A stretch of 60,000 bases of DNA from Antedon mediterranea (taxonomy: Eukaryota > Echinodermata > Crinoidea > Comatulida > Antedonidae), in contig NC_092680.1 in the NCBI RefSeq assembly GCF_964355755.1, forward strand, positions 20,625,001-20,685,000, given 5' to 3'. This document shows, piece by piece, positions 56,550 to 60,000 of this stretch. The notes under the pieces are model-generated. The model made no database searches and was not told the DNA's origin. It saw only the letters and a program-made list of their open reading frames with translations. Position 1 is the stretch's first letter. Each line of letters starts with the position of its first letter. The translations under genes were made by a program, and so were the position numbers.

Positions 56550-56880
56550 ACTGCGTATTCATTTACCAGTATTTGTGTGCCAATGACTTAGAAAAAAAAA
56601 ATAGGAAAAGCAAGGTGTAAATTATGTAATCTCTTCTCTTCTTATTTTCTCTCTGAATAATTCTTCTCTGGAGACTTTTTAGGCATTAGTTAAGTTTTTA
56701 AGGGTTCAAATAGTTTTACGTAATAATCAATTATTATTTATTATCTATAATGCTAATTGTTTAGGGTTACTGATTATCAGTTTCAATAGATTGACCACAA
56801 AAATAAATATTAACAATATTTGTCATATGGTACAAAGTGATACTAAATATTATTTCGCCTAAAAGCACTAGACATTCAAT
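56178..56880. other. First intron and 5' flank of the ANK-Roc-COR-DED gene
   Basis: AT-rich. It contains the intron between exon 1 and the N-cap exon and the sequence upstream of the start codon. No clear TATA or other core promoter motif that I would defend. Confidence 0.45.
56527..56549 (-). CDS. Exon 1 (start codon) of the ANK-Roc-COR-DED gene
   Basis: ATG at 56549-56547 begins MSSIEFQ; the donor TG|GTATGT leaves phase 2. Joining to 56077 gives Trp-Tyr-Asp-Leu and continues into the ankyrin cap. The start was chosen because this is the only ATG that joins in phase with the next exon through a good donor. Further 5' UTR exons cannot be excluded. Confidence 0.72.
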
Positions 56881-57310
56881 ATGTATGGACTCTTGTTAAA
56901 TAGTAATATTAGACATTCAAAATAAACAACAGGCTTGTATTAACACCCAGCCTATGGACTCTTGTTAAATAGTAATATTAGACATTCAAAATAAACAACA
57001 GGCTTGTATTAACATCCAGGCTATGGACTCTTGTTAAATAGTAATATTAGACATTCAAAATAAACAACAGGCTTAACACCCAGCCTATGGACTCTCTTGT
57101 TAAATAGTAATATTAGACACTCAAAATAAACAACAGGCTTGTATTAACATCCAGGCTATGGACTCTTGTTAAATAGTAATATTAGACATTCAAAATAAAC
57201 AACAGGCTTAACACCCAGCCTATGGACTCTCTTGTTAAATAGTAATATTAGACACTCAAAATAAACAACAGGCTTGTATTAACACCCAACCTATATACTT
57301 TTGTTAATTA
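56880..57310. repeat. Minisatellite, about 68-bp unit, 6 copies
   Basis: Tandem units containing TATGGACTCTTGTTAAATAG and ATTCAAAATAAACAACAGGC. Two unit lengths alternate because some copies lack TTGTATTAACA. It lies upstream of the ANK-Roc-COR-DED start codon. Confidence 0.9.
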
Positions 57311-59465
57311 CCTGACATTAAAAATAAACAATACCTGTATAGGCTGAGTCAGTTATGTGGGACATGGTACACTGATTATGAACACAAAGAGTGCACAAAC
57401 TCAATGAGCATGCTATGCAAAGTACAAATAAAGCATATATATTATATAAATCCAAAGCCAAATTTGTACAGATAAAAAATAAAATGAGACAAACTCAGAG
57501 GAGATGTTAAAATGGATGGATTTATTTAACATAAAATAGGTTACTAGATAATCTGTATTAAGAAATGTATACGAGTATAAATTATGTATGTAGATGATGT
57601 AAAAAAATAACTATGTTACTAAGGAAAATAATGTTTGCTTTTAATCGAAAATGTGTTCAAAATGATATATATAAAAAGAGGAATGCAATATTAGTAAATG
57701 TACTAAGTTAAACAGATGGAAAAAAAATGGAAAGAGTGATAATATGTAAGAAATGAATACAACTTTAAAACAAAAGTTGTATGTAATGTAAACAGATTAT
57801 AAAAACAAATATTGTAAATAGAATAATAGAATAATATATATAGTGTATAGAAATGAAAATGTGTTTAAGAGTAAAAATATGTAAAGAGGAACATGTAATG
57901 GAAATAAAAGTGGGAAGAACCCACATAAAATAAAATTTACTGTAAAATGTAAAATTTTAATTTCTAAGTTTTAAAAGGGTTATGGAGATATGGCCATTTG
58001 GTCGCCATTTTGAACTTGGGGCCGTTACCATGGTTACGGGATCGTGAAAATTTGTTACCTAGCATTTTTGGTATCCTAGCACCATAATAAAGTGAAATCA
58101 AGTGAAATATCTCACTTTGGGCATTAAAATCCTACGGAAATACATGAGGACCCTGAATATTAGGACGAACGAAACGTACGACATAAGCACAACGCAATTG
58201 ACCAATGACAAGCATTGGAGTAATTGAACTATAAATAATTTGTCATTGATGAACTCGCTTGCATTCATTTCATTTATTTATTTGACCAACAAAACATAAT
58301 ATACAATGTAGGCCTACAAAGATGAATTGGTCAGGGACTGCTAAGTAATACGATTACTGTAAGTTGTAACTACAAGAGTCAGCAGTCCCATGATCTTAAC
58401 TAAAATAAATATATAATTTTATAAACAAATAAAGTAAAAAGCTGCGAGTATACAGAAAAAAAAAGAACAAATATAATATACAAAAAAAAAGAATTAAAGA
58501 TTATTATCATGAAGGAAAGAGTCAATAGATGATAAAAGATGAGGAAAAGATTTAGTAATATTTGGGCTTGCGTTGTGTCCTAGTTGGAACCCTACTTACA
58601 TCGCTAAAAATATTACTTTCCTCTCATAGTTAGTGCGCACGCTATACGAATAATGGGAGTGTGATTTTTACATTTTACCATAGAGATATTCTCTATGATT
58701 TTACCAATGAAAGTGTGGGAGCATCAATCGCCTCTTTGATCTCTAGAGAGCTGCAAGATGACTTCTGTAGCAGCAGCAGCACGAACATCGGCTGCACAAC
58801 TTTGTGTTCTCCTCCATGGTGGTACCTACCTTATCCTATCTGTCTCATGCAGTTGCGTAGAATTTAGATTGAGAGTAACTGTAGTTACTGTTCCATTCTA
58901 TCTTATAGAAGATACCATGAAGAGTTTTAAAACGAAATGTCTGATTTCATGGGTAGATTGTTAAGCGTCGGTAGTTATTTCCGGGTGTGTTAATCCCTTT
59001 GCACCAAAGAATGCACAACACACCTACACCTTTCATTCTTTCGGAAAATAAATCGTCATGCTGACGAAACTGGCATTCTCTACTTATTATATACGGAGAG
59101 CCATTTATGCATTTAAACTTTTAAAATAAAAATAGTACTACGGTGTAACTGCTCCAGTGGAACCAATTTGGCACAGCGGGAGCACAGTGAAAAGTCACTA
59201 AATTGTACTATCTTTCTGTATGTACACTATGCTCCATTGGACTCAATTTGATCACACTATTTTACTTTCAAATCTCTTTAACTAATGGTATCCTGGCATT
59301 ACTCTTGACCTATTCAAAGATTATATGTCCAATCGACTTCAATGCACATACAGTATATATCAACAATGTTTGTTCTTATTTTAAAACCTATTGTTTGTGG
59401 TTTAGGCCTACTTCAATTAGGTCGTTCTTTTTTATCATTATTGTATATCAATGGTTTACCTAATG
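57311..59465. other. 5' flanking region, no gene recognised
   Basis: AT-rich. The piece at about 58265-58560 may be a LINE 3' end on the minus strand (tail AAATAAATAAATGAAATGAA as seen in reverse complement). A piece with GCGTTGTGTCCTAGTTGGAACC (about 58570) matches an end of the MITE-like element at 6701-6854. Small open frames near 58661-58964 and 59203-59463 have no family resemblance. Confidence 0.45.
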
Positions 59466-60000
59466 CTGACATCCTTTCTCTCTATATTCAAGATTCAAGA
59501 TTCAAGATTCAAGAAATTTAATTTGTCCATAAAAATGGAAATCCACTTTGCTTGGTAGATTAAAACAACAATATTGCAACAATTTAAAACGTGCAGTATT
59601 ATAACAGATAAAAATACAAGATAAAAAGTTATAAATACTGTTAAAAATGTAAAACTATTTAAAAATTGCATTAAATATAGAATTAAAAATATGAATGCTA
59701 TTTACAACGAAGGATTTTCTAGTTCTACAAAGATTTGCTCTTAGAGGTCGTAGCCTAATGCCTGATCTATTTAAGTTATAACAGTAATGTAACGGATGAG
59801 TGGGGTCTTTCATAATATTGTTTACTTTTTTAAAAATACTCTTTTCATAGATAAATGAACAAGTCGTTAGATCAGCTTTAATAATACGTTGTGCAATTTT
59901 ACGTGGTCTCTCAATATTTTTCTTATCATTTTCAGTAAAGTTACCATAAAAACATCCAATGCTAAAAGATAAAATACTTTGAATAATACTAGTGTTATCA
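59466..60000 (-). mobile_element. 3' end of a LINE running off the window
   Basis: Ends at the low side with a short 7-bp tandem tail (TTGAATC)n at about 59490-59512, typical of CR1/L2-like non-LTR elements, preceded by 3' UTR and the coding end at 59655. Confidence 0.75.
59655..60000 (-). pseudogene. LINE ORF2 C-terminal end (partial)
   Basis: Minus-strand frame without a start in the window. It shows a GCFYGN segment, KIAQRII, then KDPTHPLHYCYNL, RSGIRLRPLRAN and a K-SFV segment before the stop. The DPxHPL...SGxRxRxP pattern is the usual C-terminal signature of a large class of animal LINE proteins. The rest lies beyond the window, so intactness is unknown. Confidence 0.75.

Noticed and set aside
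21198-55796. A CRISPR-like or satellite DNA interpretation of the 525-bp periodicity
   Set aside because: Units are far too long for CRISPR repeats and contain exons with splice sites. A non-coding satellite would not keep 27 open ankyrin exons in phase.
13127-56549. Reading the ankyrin exons as many small separate genes starting MIMILFIKDGNT
   Set aside because: MIMILFIK is the intron 3' end including the acceptor (TTCATCAAG), and the frame beyond LQNK reads through the donor. The consensus splice sites and constant phase show exons of one gene.

Overview
This window is animal nuclear DNA. It is AT-rich, its genes are split by GT-AG introns, and it is full of eukaryotic mobile elements. A Ty3/gypsy element with integrase ahead of reverse transcriptase (the Gmr1-type order, described from deuterostomes), together with expanded ANK/Roc/death-fold genes, suggests a marine invertebrate deuterostome, perhaps an echinoderm. 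That placement is inference.

Layout. (1) 1-6268, + strand: the 3' half of a FAM135 gene (ten exons visible, 5' end outside the window), ending in a DUF676-type serine-hydrolase domain. Its introns hold minisatellites and several copies of a small inverted-repeat element (MITE). (2) 8475-9621, + strand: a complete four-exon gene for the RNA polymerase I zinc-ribbon subunit RPA12 (POLR1H/ZNRD1). (3) 9622-13126: intergenic repeats, a degraded LINE and a hexamer-based minisatellite. (4) 13127-56549, - strand: one very large gene that dominates the window. Its start (56549), a first ankyrin-like exon, an array of 27 near-identical single-ankyrin-repeat exons, a linker exon, a Roc GTPase domain, a COR domain, a Cys-containing exon and a C-terminal death-effector-like domain all join in frame through consensus splice sites, apart from one exon with a mutated donor. 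(5) 56550-60000: upstream flank with a 68-bp minisatellite and the 3' end of another LINE.

The exon array (21198-55796) is the main point of interest. Units of about 525 bp (one exon plus one intron) are repeated head to tail. Introns are as alike as exons, yet inside each exon a short stretch of about 4-8 codons right after the TPLHLY motif differs strongly from copy to copy. That stretch maps to the end of ankyrin helix 1 and the following turn, a ligand-facing part of ankyrin repeats. All 27 exons are multiples of three and phase 0 at both ends, so any subset could be spliced in frame. Fused to Roc-COR and a DED-like signalling domain, this looks like a diversifying recognition receptor. 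The domain content is read from sequence; the receptor role is inference.

The array introns have absorbed many elements: two copies of a Gmr1-like LTR element inside an exact 4,908-bp tandem duplication, a fold-back-like element with a nested LINE, one 5'-truncated LINE present twice through block duplication, a Helitron2/Helentron-like composite inserted into only one of those two copies, a Helitron with a matching empty site, and a tRNA-derived SINE.
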